Numbered from the stretch's first letter, positions 36,138 through 46,906 are shown. The stretch: 64,000 nt of DNA from Seonamhaeicola algicola (GCF_007997385.1 NZ_VOSC01000025.1:310292-374291); one strand, 5' to 3'. The notes: a model not told the origin generated them from the letters alone. Made by a program: numbers and translations.

Positions 36138-37130
36138 ATGGCAGTATTTAATTTTCAGAAGCCCGACAAAGTAATCATGATTGATTCAACAGATTTTGAA
36201 GGGAAATTCGAATTTCGTCCTTTAGAACCTGGTTACGGATTAACAGTAGGTAATGCACTTAGAAGAGTGTTGCTATCTTCATTAGAAGGCTATGCAATAA
36301 CTTCAGTAAGAATTGAAGGTGTAGACCACGAGTTTTCTGCAATTGCGGGTGTGGTTGAAGATGTTACAGAAATCATTTTAAATTTAAAACAAGTACGTTT
36401 TAAAAGACAAATTGATGATATTGATAACGAGTCTGTTTCAATTTCAATCTCTGGTCAAGAAAGAATTACAGCTGGCGATTTCCAGAAATTTATTTCTGGT
36501 TTTCAAGTGTTAAACACAGAGTTAGTAATTTGTAATTTAGATCCTAAAGTTAACTTAAACCTTGAAATTACTATTGAAAAAGGTAGAGGTTATGTGCCTG
36601 CAGAAGAAAACAAAAAAGCTGCAGCACCAGTAGGAACTATTTTTACAGATTCTGTTTACACACCTATAAAAAACGTTAAGTATAGTATTGAAAACTATCG
36701 TGTAGAACAAAAAACTGATTATGAGAAATTAGTTTTTGAAATTATTACTGATGGTTCAATTACACCACAAGATGCTTTAACTGAAGCCGCTAAAACGTTA
36801 ATTCACCACTTCATGTTATTCTCAGATGAGCGTATAACTTTAGAGGCTGATGAAATTGCACAAACTGAAACATATGATGAAGAATCATTACACATGCGCC
36901 AGTTACTTAAAACTAAGTTAATTGATATGGATTTATCAGTTCGTGCACTTAACTGTTTAAAAGCTGCTGAAGTTGATACTTTAGGTGACTTAGTATCATT
37001 TAATAAAAACGACTTAATGAAGTTTAGAAATTTTGGTAAAAAATCATTAACTGAGCTAGAAGAACTAGTGAATGTTAAAGGTTTGAATTTCGGAATGGAT
37101 TTAAGCAAATATAAATTAGATAAAGACTAA
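36138..37130 (+). CDS. rpoA: RNA polymerase alpha subunit
   Basis: 330 residues. The N-terminal dimer domain carries [40 protein letters not shown] and the [21 protein letters not shown] assembly block. An acidic/polar linker precedes the C-terminal domain with [45 protein letters not shown], which binds UP elements and regulators. The full length is standard. It sits between the structured leaders of itself and of rplQ. Confidence 0.98.
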   Translation: MAVFNFQKPDKVIMIDSTDFEGKFEFRPLEPGYGLTVGNALRRVLLSSLEGYAITSVRIEGVDHEFSAIAGVVEDVTEIILNLKQVRFKRQIDDIDNESVSISISGQERITAGDFQKFISGFQVLNTELVICNLDPKVNLNLEITIEKGRGYVPAEENKKAAAPVGTIFTDSVYTPIKNVKYSIENYRVEQKTDYEKLVFEIITDGSITPQDALTEAAKTLIHHFMLFSDERITLEADEIAQTETYDEESLHMRQLLKTKLIDMDLSVRALNCLKAAEVDTLGDLVSFNKNDLMKFRNFGKKSLTELEELVNVKGLNFGMDLSKYKLDKD

Positions 37131-37156
37131 TTTTAGTCATAATTATTAATCATATT

Positions 37157-37187
37157 TTGCTCCCACAGAAATGTGGTTTGGAAGCAA
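37157..37187 (+). promoter_or_regulatory. Hairpin leader before rplQ
   Basis: TTGCT (37157-37161) pairs with AGCAA (37183-37187), and CCACA (37163-37167) with TGTGG (37172-37176) across a GAAA tetraloop. A GTG within this hairpin (37173) opens a longer frame that should be rejected as a start. Confidence 0.5.
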
Positions 37188-37205
37188 GATGATAAAACAA
37201 ATGTC

Positions 37206-37679
37206 ATGAGACACGGAAAAAAAATTAATCACTTAGGTAGAAAAACTGCCCACAGAAAAGCAATGTTAGCTAATATGGCTTGTTCTTTAATTGAGCACAA
37301 ACGTATTAATACTACTGTTGCTAAAGCAAAAGCTTTAAAGCAATTTGTTGAACCTTTAGTAACAAAATCTAAAGAAGATACAACACATAACAGACGTCTT
37401 GTTTTTGCTAAATTAAGACAAAAAGAAGCTGTTACAGAATTGTTTAGAGAAGTAGCTGTAAAAGTTGGAGACAGACCAGGTGGTTATACAAGAATCATTA
37501 AGTTAGGAAACCGTTTAGGTGATAACGCTGATATGGCCATGATTGAGCTTGTAGATTACAACGAAATTTATAATGCTGATAAGCCTAAAAAGAAATCTAC
37601 CAGAAGAAGTAGAAGAGGTAGTGCTAAACCAGCTGCAGCTCCTGTAGAAAATACAGTAACTAACGAAGAGGAAGAATAA
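37206..37679 (+). CDS. rplQ: 50S ribosomal protein L17
   Basis: 157 residues from the ATG at 37206. [37 protein letters not shown] and [30 protein letters not shown] are the L17 signatures. The C-terminal extension ([32 protein letters not shown]) is a flavobacterial add-on of about 35 residues, with a basic then an acidic part. L17 lies near the tunnel exit. A terminator at 37703 ends this transcript. Confidence 0.97.
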   Translation: MRHGKKINHLGRKTAHRKAMLANMACSLIEHKRINTTVAKAKALKQFVEPLVTKSKEDTTHNRRLVFAKLRQKEAVTELFREVAVKVGDRPGGYTRIIKLGNRLGDNADMAMIELVDYNEIYNADKPKKKSTRRSRRGSAKPAAAPVENTVTNEEEE

Positions 37680-37702
37680 ATGTTAATAAGCATTTAATAT
37701 AT

Positions 37703-37738
37703 AAAGGATAAACTATTTTTAGTTTATCCTTTTTTTTT
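37703..37738 (+). terminator. Intrinsic terminator after rplQ
   Basis: AAAGGATAAACT (37703-37714) pairs with AGTTTATCCTTT (37721-37732) across a 6-base loop, followed by TTTTTT up to 37738. It ends the translation cluster and precedes carA. Confidence 0.9.
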
Positions 37739-37804
37739 GAATTTTTGTAAAACTTTTTAATGTGCAACTAAACAAGCAAAGGCACATAAAACAACAGTAA
37801 TTAA

Positions 37805-38908
37805 ATGAAATATCAAAAAAAACAAGATGCCGTAGTTCTTTTAGCTGATGGCACAATTTTTTACGGTAAAGCAGTAGGAAACAAACAAGGTACAGCCTTT
37901 GGTGAAGTTTGTTTTAATACCGGTATGACAGGTTACCAAGAAATTTTTACCGATCCTTCGTACTATGGCCAATTAATGGTTGCTACAAATGCACATATTG
38001 GTAACTACGGTACAAATGCTGATGAAGTAGAATCTGATTCTATTAAAATTGCAGGTCTTATTGTGAAAAACTTCAGTTATGAATATTCACGTGATGCCGC
38101 AGATGATTCATTAGAAAACTTTCTTGAAAAAAATAATCTTTTAGCCATTTCTGATGTTGATACAAGAGCGCTTGTAAGCTATATTAGAGAAAACGGAGCA
38201 ATGAATGCGGTTATAAGTACTGATGTTGATAATATTGAAGGACTTAAAAAACAACTAGCCGATGTGCCAAACATGAACGGTTTAGAGCTAGCATCAAAAG
38301 TATCAACAAAAGAGCCTTATTTCTTTGGCGATGAAAATGCAACCTATAAAGTTGCGGCACTTGATATAGGAATTAAAAAGAATATATTAAGAAATATAGC
38401 TAGTAGAGATTGCTATATAAAAGTATTTCCGTACAACTCTAAGTTTGAAGATTTAGAAGCTTTCAATCCTGATGGATATTTCTTATCAAATGGTCCTGGT
38501 GACCCAGAACCTCTAGTTGAAGCCCAAGAAGTAGCAAAAGAAATTATAAAACGTAATTTACCATTATTTGGTATTTGTTTAGGGCACCAAGTAATAGCAT
38601 TAGCAAACGGTGTTTCAACTTACAAAATGCATAACGGACATAGAGGTATTAATCACCCTGTTAAAAACTTAAAAACAGGTAAAGGTGAAATAACATCACA
38701 AAATCACGGTTTTGCTGTAAATAGAGAAGAAGCTGAAGCTAATACAGATTTAGAAGTTACACACGTACATTTAAATGATAATACTGTAGCAGGAATAGCT
38801 ATGAAAAACAAAAATGTATTTTCAGTACAATATCATCCAGAGGCAAGCCCTGGGCCACATGATTCATCATATTTATTTGATCAATTTATTGAAAATATAA
38901 AAAAATAA
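37805..38908 (+). CDS. carA: Carbamoyl-phosphate synthase small subunit
   Basis: 367 residues. The N-terminal CarA domain starts DAVVLLADGTIFYGKAVG, with the FGEVCFNTGMTGYQEIFTDPSYYGQ signature. The class I glutamine amidotransferase domain has the nucleophile in LFGICLGHQVIALANG and the His-Glu pair in SVQYHPEASPGPHDS. CarA supplies ammonia from glutamine to CarB, which is not in this window, for arginine and pyrimidine synthesis. The gene stands on its own between two terminators. Confidence 0.96.
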   Translation: MKYQKKQDAVVLLADGTIFYGKAVGNKQGTAFGEVCFNTGMTGYQEIFTDPSYYGQLMVATNAHIGNYGTNADEVESDSIKIAGLIVKNFSYEYSRDAADDSLENFLEKNNLLAISDVDTRALVSYIRENGAMNAVISTDVDNIEGLKKQLADVPNMNGLELASKVSTKEPYFFGDENATYKVAALDIGIKKNILRNIASRDCYIKVFPYNSKFEDLEAFNPDGYFLSNGPGDPEPLVEAQEVAKEIIKRNLPLFGICLGHQVIALANGVSTYKMHNGHRGINHPVKNLKTGKGEITSQNHGFAVNREEAEANTDLEVTHVHLNDNTVAGIAMKNKNVFSVQYHPEASPGPHDSSYLFDQFIENIKK

Positions 38909-38915
38909 AAAATTT

Positions 38916-38959
38916 AATATAAGCCTTATAAACCACTGTTTTTAAGGCTTATATTTTAC
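38916..38959 (+). terminator. Terminator after carA
   Basis: AATATAAGCCTT (38916-38927) pairs with AAGGCTTATATT (38944-38955) across a 16-base loop, preceded by A-rich and followed by T-rich sequence. It closes the carA transcript. Confidence 0.8.
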
Positions 38960-39052
38960 TAAAACGTTATAGCGGTGTTTTTAAAAAAATATTATAAAAC
39001 ATCTCCAAAAAAACAAGATTTAACCTTAAATTTGAAGTATAAATTAAAGTAA

Positions 39053-40360
<1,308 letters not shown>

Positions 40361-40387
40361 TAATACTTAGTTTTATAATTAATACTT

Positions 40388-40422
40388 AAAAAGCGATTAT
40401 TTTTAATAATCGCTTTTTTTTT
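40388..40422 (+). terminator. Terminator after eno
   Basis: AAAAAGCGATTAT (40388-40400) pairs with ATAATCGCTTTTT (40406-40418) around TTTTA, followed by four more Ts. A textbook intrinsic terminator. Confidence 0.92.
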
Positions 40423-40538
40423 GCTATCAATTTTATCAATATTTTAATTTAGTAAACCTATGGTTAAAGTACTTTAAAAATCCTTAGATATTTTGTAAAT
40501 TAGCGCTCCGCTTAAACAAAATAAATTTACTTAAACTT

Positions 40539-41825
40539 ATGGCAAATAACGCAACCATAGAAATAGATGGTAAAAAATATGAATTTCCTCTAATAGAAGG
40601 AACTGAAAAAGAAGTTGCAATAGATATTAAAAGCCTAAGAGCAGCAACAAATGGTCTAATAACTTTAGACTCTGGCTATAAAAATACAGGGTCTTGTGAA
40701 AGTGCCATTACTTTTTTAGATGGTGAAAAAGGTATATTACGTTACCGAGGATATTCAATTGAAGAATTAGCTGAAAAAGCAGATTTCTTAGAGGTAGCTT
40801 ATTTGTTAATTTTTGGTGAATTACCAACTTCAGACCAATTGAACAAGTTTCATACAGATATTATGAACAATTCAATGGTTGATGAAGACGTTCATAAAAT
40901 TTTAGATGCATTCCCTAAAAATGCACACCCAATGGGGGTTTTAACTTCTTTAACTAGTGGTTTAATAGCATTCAACCCTTCATCAGTAAACGTAGATTCT
41001 GAAGAAGAAATGTACAGAGCTATAGTTAAAATACTAGGGCAATTTCCAGTATTAGTTGCATGGGTAATGCGTAAAAAGAAAGGTTTACCATTAAACTACG
41101 GTTCTAAAAAACTTGGCTACGTTGATAACATGATGAAAATGATGTTTGAAGTACCCATTGAAGAATATAAAATGAACCACATTGTTAGAGATGCATTAGA
41201 TAAATTATTAATCTTACACGCAGATCATGAACAAAACTGTTCAACCTCAACAGTAAGAATTGTAGGATCATCGCATGCTGGTTTATTTGCATCATTATCT
41301 GCGGGTATTTCGGCGCTTTGGGGGCCACTTCACGGTGGTGCTAACCAAGCAGTGTTAGAAATGTTAGAGGCTATTAAAGCTGATGGCGGAGACACTAAAA
41401 AATACATGGCTAAAGCTAAAGACAAGTCTGATCCTTTCCGTTTAATGGGGTTTGGGCATAGAGTTTATAAAAACTTTGATCCTAGAGCCAGAATTATTAA
41501 GGTAGCGGCTGATGAAGTTTTAAATGATTTAGGTATTAAAGACCCAATTTTAGATATAGCTAAAGGTTTAGAAAAAGAAGCTTTAGAAGACCAATACTTT
41601 GTTGATAGAAAATTATATCCAAACGTAGATTTCTATTCAGGTATTATTTACCGTGCAATGGGTATACCTGTTGAAATGTTTACAGTAATGTTTGCATTAG
41701 GCCGTTTACCAGGTTGGATTGCCCAATGGAGAGAAATGCGTTTACGTAAAGAACCAATAGGAAGACCAAGACAGCTTTATATTGGTGAAACTGAAAGAAA
41801 ATTCAAGGCAATTTCAGATAGATAA
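40539..41825 (+). CDS. gltA: Citrate synthase
   Basis: 428 residues, the type II (hexameric, bacterial) length. The N-terminal beta-domain (IEIDGKKYEFPLIEGTEKEV) is typical of this group. The catalytic His lie in GSSHAGLFASLSAGISALWGPLHGGANQ and FGHRVYKNFDPRA, and the catalytic Asp in PNVDFYSGIIYRAMG. It joins oxaloacetate and acetyl-CoA at the entry to the TCA cycle. A weak -7 element TAAATTAG lies at 40496-40503. A terminator follows at 41851. Confidence 0.97.
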   Translation: MANNATIEIDGKKYEFPLIEGTEKEVAIDIKSLRAATNGLITLDSGYKNTGSCESAITFLDGEKGILRYRGYSIEELAEKADFLEVAYLLIFGELPTSDQLNKFHTDIMNNSMVDEDVHKILDAFPKNAHPMGVLTSLTSGLIAFNPSSVNVDSEEEMYRAIVKILGQFPVLVAWVMRKKKGLPLNYGSKKLGYVDNMMKMMFEVPIEEYKMNHIVRDALDKLLILHADHEQNCSTSTVRIVGSSHAGLFASLSAGISALWGPLHGGANQAVLEMLEAIKADGGDTKKYMAKAKDKSDPFRLMGFGHRVYKNFDPRARIIKVAADEVLNDLGIKDPILDIAKGLEKEALEDQYFVDRKLYPNVDFYSGIIYRAMGIPVEMFTVMFALGRLPGWIAQWREMRLRKEPIGRPRQLYIGETERKFKAISDR

Positions 41826-41850
41826 TACATTGCTATTTTAAATAATTGTT

Positions 41851-41882
41851 AAGCTTTGCGGTTTTTCCGTGAAGCTTTTTTT
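41851..41882 (+). terminator. Terminator after gltA
   Basis: AAGCTTTGCGG (41851-41861) pairs with CCGTGAAGCTT (41867-41877), including two G-U pairs, around TTTTT and followed by five more Ts. Confidence 0.88.
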
Positions 41883-41960
41883 GTATAAATACTTATTTTT
41901 AAGAATTATTCAAAAATTACTTTTTTATCACTAGCTTTGAAACTTTAAAATTAAAACGAA

Positions 41961-42872
41961 GTGAAGTTAAATATTCAAAATGAAACCTCTAGGTTAAGAG
42001 CCGTTATTTTGGGTACAGCTGAAAGTTGTGGTCCAACACCTAAAGTTGAAGATTGTTATGACCCTAAAAGTGTTGAACACGTTTTAGCAGGTACCTACCC
42101 AAAAGAAGAAGATATGATTTTTGAAATGGATTCTGTAGCCAAGGTGCTAGAAAAGTACGATGTTACAGTTTACAGACCCGATGTTTTAAAAAATTGTAAT
42201 CAAATTTTTTCTAGAGATATTGCTTTTGTAATTGACAATAAAATTATTAGAGCAAATATATTGCCTGACAGAGATAAAGAAATTGAAGCTATTAGGTATG
42301 TTTGGAATAAAATTGATGAAAGCGATAGAATTATTTTACCCGAAGAATGCCATGTTGAAGGTGGCGATGTAATGCCATGGAACGACTACATTTTTATTGG
42401 AACGTACACAGGTAAAGACTACCCAGATATTATTACAGCTAGAACTAATATACAAGCGGTAAATGCCATTAAAACATTATTTCCGCATAAAAAAGTTAAA
42501 GCTTTTGAGCTTAGAAAATCTAATACCAATGCCAAAGAAAATGCATTGCATCTAGATTGTTGTTTTCAACCAATTGGAAAAAATAAAGCTATAATTCATA
42601 AAAACGGATTTTTAGTTGAAAGTGAATATGAATGGTTGGTTAATTTCTTTGGAAAAGAAAACGTATTTGAAATTACAAAAGATGAAATGTACCAAATGTA
42701 CAGTAACGTGTTTTCAATTTCTGAAGATGTTATAATTTCTGAAAAAAACTTCACACGATTAAATAATTGGTTAAGAACACAAGGCTTTACTGTTGAAGAA
42801 GTACCGTATGCAGAAATAAGTAAGCAAGAAGGCCTGCTACGTTGTACAACAATGCCATTAATTAGAGATTAA
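41961..42872 (+). CDS. Dimethylargininase/amidinotransferase-family hydrolase
   Basis: 303 residues with a GTG start at 41961, the first in-frame start after the gltA terminator. The five-bladed guanidino-modifying fold is marked by HVEGGDVMPWNDYIFIG (the GGD substrate loop), a His in ENALHLDCCFQPIG, and the C-terminal nucleophile C295 in GLLRCTTMPL. Family members hydrolyse or transfer amidino groups of arginine, methylarginines or agmatine. It lies 1 bp ahead of a second family member and is probably co-translated with it. The exact substrate is open. Confidence 0.8.
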   Translation: MKLNIQNETSRLRAVILGTAESCGPTPKVEDCYDPKSVEHVLAGTYPKEEDMIFEMDSVAKVLEKYDVTVYRPDVLKNCNQIFSRDIAFVIDNKIIRANILPDRDKEIEAIRYVWNKIDESDRIILPEECHVEGGDVMPWNDYIFIGTYTGKDYPDIITARTNIQAVNAIKTLFPHKKVKAFELRKSNTNAKENALHLDCCFQPIGKNKAIIHKNGFLVESEYEWLVNFFGKENVFEITKDEMYQMYSNVFSISEDVIISEKNFTRLNNWLRTQGFTVEEVPYAEISKQEGLLRCTTMPLIRD

Positions 42873-42873
42873 A

Positions 42874-43809
42874 ATGCAACAAACTACAAATACAATATTA
42901 ATGATTCGCCCTATAAATTTTAGGATGAATGAACAAACAGCAGTTAATAATTACTACCAAAAAGTAGTTGATAATTTACTACCAGCTACCGTTAATAAGA
43001 AAGCACAAGATGAATTTGATGCTTATGTTGAAAAACTAAAAGCACATGGTGTTGATGTTGTTGTTGTATCAGATACAGATGATTTTGATACACCAGACTC
43101 TATTTTTCCTAATAATTGGATTTCTTTTCATGAAAACGGAACAGTTGCATTATACCCAATGTTTGCTGTTAATAGAAGACATGAGCGAAGAGAAGATATT
43201 TTAAACATCTTAGAGACAAACGGATTTGTGATTGAAAATATAGTAGATTATACATCAGCAGAAGATGAAAATGTTTTTTTAGAAGGTACTGGCAGTATTC
43301 TTTTAGATAGAGAAAATCAAATAGCCTATTGTGCATTATCAGCCCGAGCAGATGAAAGTCTGTTTATTGAGTTTTGTGAAGATTTTGAATATACACCGGT
43401 TGTATTTACAGCTAATCAAACGGTAAACGGAAAACGTAAAGCTATATATCATACAAATGTTATGATGTGTTTAGCTGAAACTTTTGCTGTTATTTGTTTA
43501 GATGCTATTGATGATAAAAAAGAGCGTAAACAAATTGTGAAGCATTTGCAACAAACCAATAAAGAGGTTATTGCCATAACCGAAGCGCAAGTAAATAATT
43601 TTGCTGGTAATATGCTGCAAGTAAAAGGAGAAAACAATCAGCTTTATTTGGTTATGAGTCAAGCTGCTTATAATAGTTTAACACCAAATCAAATTAAGCA
43701 AATTGAAAAGCATTGCCCTATAATTTCAAGTTCGTTAGATACTATTGAAGCTTGTGGTGGCGGTAGTGCGCGTTGTATGATGGCCGAAGTGTTTTTACCT
43801 AAAGCTTAA
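42874..43809 (+). CDS. ctlX: CtlX-like amidinotransferase-fold hydrolase
   Basis: 311 residues. ILMIRPINFRMNEQTAVNNYYQ starts it. The IFPNNWISFHENGTVALYPM segment, the ENVFLEGTGSILLDRENQIAYCALS substrate region, YHTNVMMCLAETFAVICLD (catalytic His) and the end ACGGGSARCMMAEVF with nucleophile C301 fit the CtlX group of citrulline-hydrolysing enzymes. CtlX is known from Francisella as needed for citrulline use. Together with the preceding gene it forms a small guanidino or citrulline unit. Citrulline activity here is inferred from family resemblance. Confidence 0.75.
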   Translation: MQQTTNTILMIRPINFRMNEQTAVNNYYQKVVDNLLPATVNKKAQDEFDAYVEKLKAHGVDVVVVSDTDDFDTPDSIFPNNWISFHENGTVALYPMFAVNRRHERREDILNILETNGFVIENIVDYTSAEDENVFLEGTGSILLDRENQIAYCALSARADESLFIEFCEDFEYTPVVFTANQTVNGKRKAIYHTNVMMCLAETFAVICLDAIDDKKERKQIVKHLQQTNKEVIAITEAQVNNFAGNMLQVKGENNQLYLVMSQAAYNSLTPNQIKQIEKHCPIISSSLDTIEACGGGSARCMMAEVFLPKA

Positions 43810-43843
43810 TAATTAAGTGTAAATTTCAATTAACAACACAAGG

Positions 43844-44464
43844 TTATTTTAATTTATCAAAAACATAAGCGCCTTTGGTAGCACCCCAAACGTGATTTCC
43901 TAAAGAGTCAAAACCTCGATCCCAAGATAATACACGTTCTGAAGTAATTTCAACCTTACTAGTAGCAAAACTGGCACCTCTAAGTGAACTTTCACAAGAT
44001 TTAAAAATGGTTGAACCTTTAAAATGTTTATTGCCTAGGCGTTTTAAAATAACTTCGCAACCTTGTTTTAAGGCAATATCTTGTGGTGTTATAGAGTCAA
44101 AAACTTTAGGTGTTTTCCATTTGCCAATCCATAAAGAATCAGTTTTTAAAGTATAAATAGCCGATTTGAATGTGCTGTCTGTATCTCTTGTAACTTCGTA
44201 AATACGCTGCCTGTATGGTTTATTTTGCATGCTGTTTAAAGCTTGTTCTACATACAGGTAATTTCCTTTATCTTCCCAAATTGGGTACATATGAAGTGAA
44301 ATGTTGTAATATGTTGAGTCTGCTTTTGCTTGTGCTTCAGAATTAAATGATCCTTGCATTAAAGCAAATAATTCGTCAAGTTCTTTATCAGTTTTTGGAG
44401 TTTCAGTTTTTTGTTTGCAAGCAGCAATAGCTACAATAAGTAGCAGTAAGAAAATTTTTTTCAA
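43844..44464 (-). CDS. CpeT/CpcT-like lipoprotein
   Basis: 206 residues. A lipoprotein signal with LLIVAIAACKQ is followed by ELFALMQGSFNSEAQAKADSTYYNISLHMYPIW and ALNSMQNKPYRQRIYEV, the signature blocks of the CpeT/CpcT fold. In cyanobacteria the family attaches bilins to phycobiliproteins; there is no sign of phycobilins here, so the protein presumably keeps the fold but not that role. Homologues occur in many flavobacteria. It is convergent with ctlX and 19 bp downstream of the histidine kinase gene on the same strand. Confidence 0.8.
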   Translation of the reverse strand: MKKIFLLLLIVAIAACKQKTETPKTDKELDELFALMQGSFNSEAQAKADSTYYNISLHMYPIWEDKGNYLYVEQALNSMQNKPYRQRIYEVTRDTDSTFKSAIYTLKTDSLWIGKWKTPKVFDSITPQDIALKQGCEVILKRLGNKHFKGSTIFKSCESSLRGASFATSKVEITSERVLSWDRGFDSLGNHVWGATKGAYVFDKLK

Positions 44465-44483
44465 AATACGTATGTTAAGTTAT

Positions 44484-46550
44484 TTAACTTGGTTTAGATT
44501 TTGGTAACTGTACATAAAATGTACTGCCTACATTTACCGTACTTTCAACCCAAATTTTACCGTGGTTAAGCTCAACCAATTCTTTACAAATTGAAAGGCC
44601 TAAACCAGTACCTTTTTCGTTACTAGTTCCCATGGTAGTAAATGACGTATTTTTAAATAACTTTTCCAAATTTTCTTTAGAAATACCAATGCCCGTATCG
44701 GCAATACTTATAATACAACTACCGTTACTAATGTGGTTTGAAATGGTAATTGTATCGCCTTTTTTAGAGAATTTTATAGCATTAGCTAAAAGATTTTGTA
44801 CCACAATTTCAAACATGCTTCTATCAGCATAAGCAAAATCACGTAAGGAATGATCAACTAAATTTATGCCTTTACTTTCAACGCGTTGTTCAATTAATTT
44901 AATTTTATCTTCAAAAACTTCTTGAACATCAAATAAACTTGGTTTAGGTTCTAAAGACTGCATTTGAGATTTAGACCAGTTTAGTAAATTGAAAAGTAAT
45001 AATGATGCATTGTTTGCATTTTCACTAAGTTCTGGAATTAAGTTGTCAAATTCTTCTCTTGATAATGAGCCATCTTTTAGTAGCTCAATAAACCCGTTAA
45101 TAGATGATAGAGAATCTTTCAAGTCATGTGATACTATTGAAAACAACTTGTCTTTTACATTGTTTACATTTTCAAGATGTTTAGTTTGTTCTAAAAATGC
45201 TTGGTTTTGTAATTCAATTTTAATGTTTTTTTCCTCTAATTCTTGGGTGTATTTTATGTTACTATTTCGTTTTAAATAAATTAAAACTAAAAAGGTTGTA
45301 ACAATTGCTAAAGCTGCAAGCAAGCCGTAAAAAATAAGTTTAAACTTATCTAATTGCGTATCTTCATTATAAACAGGTGTACTGTTATTAATGCTTTGGT
45401 TATTAGTGTTTTTGGTTTCAGGTTTTTTTAAATCTGTAACAACAGCCAAATCATTTTTAGTAGATGCAGCGTTTTCTAAAGCAGCAATTTTTTCTTGGTC
45501 TAAGGTTTGTTTTAAATCATAATATTCTCTTTGCCAAACAAATGCTTTATCAAACTTTTTTCTAATAGAATCTAAAGACTTTCTTAGTTTATAATGTTTT
45601 AATAATTCTTGTTTATTATCTAAATCAATAGCAAGTTCACGTGCTTCTAGTAATTGTTTTTCAGCTACAACTAACCTATCTTGCTGAATGTTTAAATTAG
45701 CAAGGTTGTTTAAGGTGATTAATAAATTAGCTTTATCATTGGTGCGTTTTGTAACATTATAACCTCTAACTAAGTATAATGTTGCTTTTGAGTAATCATT
45801 AAATTTCAAATATTCGCCACCAAGTTTTGGGTAAATTTCGGCTCTTGCAGAATCTGTTTTAATACGTTTTAGTATCTTTTCATAATAGTTAATAGCTTTT
45901 CTGTGTTCCTTTTTTTGTGAATACAATTCTGCTAAATTACTGTATGATACATTTGCACCTTTTTCATCCTTTAATTGTTCTTGTAAAGCAAGCGTTTTTT
46001 CGTAGTAAGTAACGGCTTCATCAAAATTATTATTTTTAATGTAAGCAGAAGCAAGGTTGTTGTAAGCTATTTTTAAATGGAAAGGAGCATTATTAGCTTC
46101 AAGCGGTTTTAAGGCAGCTAAGGTGTATTGTAACCCTTTGTTGTAGTTACCACGTTTTATTTCAATACTACCAATACTGTTGTTAACTTTAGCAATGTGC
46201 AGTGTGTCATTTAAATTGTAAAAAAGTTCTTTGGCTTTTTTGTAACCGCTTAAGGCGTTTATATAATCGTCTTTTTGTGCATAAATTAATGCTTTGTAAA
46301 AAGTTATTTGTGCAATGCCTTTTTCGTAATTTATATCGCTAGATAAGCGCTCACTTTGTACAATATATTTAAGCGCTCTGTCATACTCTCCTATTTGGTA
46401 CAGTGATTTTATTAAGTTTAAAGAAGTATCTACTTTTAATGAATCTTGGTTTTGGTAAGCTAGTTGTATGGTGAGGCTATCTATGTCATTGGTTTGGCTG
46501 TAACCAATGCACACAAATAAAAATATTAGTAAAGTAAAAATTCTCCTCAT
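44484..46550 (-). CDS. TPR-containing sensor histidine kinase
   Basis: About 688 residues from MRRIF (46550; an upstream ATG at 46571 is less likely). A signal peptide (FTLLIFLFVCIGYSQ) leads to 6-7 TPR repeats in the periplasm, a transmembrane helix (LIFYGLLAALAIVTTFLVLIYLK), a coiled-coil and a HisKA-type helix with the H-box VSHDLKDSLSSING. The ATPase domain has N-box NLLANAIKFSKKGD, G1 DTGIGI, and G2 NEKGTGLGL. No response regulator lies next to it, so it is an orphan kinase. It is followed by the CpeT-like gene. Confidence 0.88.
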   Translation of the reverse strand: MRRIFTLLIFLFVCIGYSQTNDIDSLTIQLAYQNQDSLKVDTSLNLIKSLYQIGEYDRALKYIVQSERLSSDINYEKGIAQITFYKALIYAQKDDYINALSGYKKAKELFYNLNDTLHIAKVNNSIGSIEIKRGNYNKGLQYTLAALKPLEANNAPFHLKIAYNNLASAYIKNNNFDEAVTYYEKTLALQEQLKDEKGANVSYSNLAELYSQKKEHRKAINYYEKILKRIKTDSARAEIYPKLGGEYLKFNDYSKATLYLVRGYNVTKRTNDKANLLITLNNLANLNIQQDRLVVAEKQLLEARELAIDLDNKQELLKHYKLRKSLDSIRKKFDKAFVWQREYYDLKQTLDQEKIAALENAASTKNDLAVVTDLKKPETKNTNNQSINNSTPVYNEDTQLDKFKLIFYGLLAALAIVTTFLVLIYLKRNSNIKYTQELEEKNIKIELQNQAFLEQTKHLENVNNVKDKLFSIVSHDLKDSLSSINGFIELLKDGSLSREEFDNLIPELSENANNASLLLFNLLNWSKSQMQSLEPKPSLFDVQEVFEDKIKLIEQRVESKGINLVDHSLRDFAYADRSMFEIVVQNLLANAIKFSKKGDTITISNHISNGSCIISIADTGIGISKENLEKLFKNTSFTTMGTSNEKGTGLGLSICKELVELNHGKIWVESTVNVGSTFYVQLPKSKPS

Positions 46551-46860
46551 AAAACGTTTAAAATTGAACACAATAAACCAACCACAAAAGAAGTCTTATT
46601 TTGAGGGAAAATTAAGAATACTTTATAAAATAGTGATAGTAGTATGTGTTACCAACAATGTACAAGTAAAAATACTTGCAACTTATAATAGCTTTTTACA
46701 GAAACAAAAATTGAAAAATCAACCTTTAAAATCTAATTTTTAAGTTTTAATACCAATAAATCAGTTAAAATGACGTGGAAAAAATCGCGAAAAAATCGAC
46801 GAATAGATAAACGGTAAAAAACATAGAAAAAATACACTTTTATCGATGAAATACATTGTC

Positions 46861-46906
46861 AAACACCCTAATAAACAAGGCATTTGCCTAGTTTATTAGG
46901 GTGTTT
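46861..46906. repeat. Long near-perfect inverted repeat (hairpin)
   Basis: AAACACCCTAATAAAC (46861-46876) and GTTTATTAGGGTGTTT (46891-46906) are exact inverted copies, with a second inner stem AGGC/GCCT inside. There is only a weak T tract on either side, so it is not a clear terminator. It lies between divergent genes, upstream of the argS promoter. Confidence 0.85.

Noticed and set aside
37173-37205. Longer rplQ start at the GTG at 37173
   Set aside because: It lies within the leader hairpin and adds residues not found in L17; the ATG at 37206 gives the conserved MRHGKK start.
43844-44464. Phycobilin lyase function for the CpeT-like protein
   Set aside because: No phycobiliprotein or bilin genes in the window, and the protein is a lipoprotein in a flavobacterium.
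46507-46743. Small 78-codon frame between the histidine kinase and argS
   Set aside because: No recognisable domain, signal or conserved start; composition looks like noncoding AT-rich DNA and it overlaps the kinase start.
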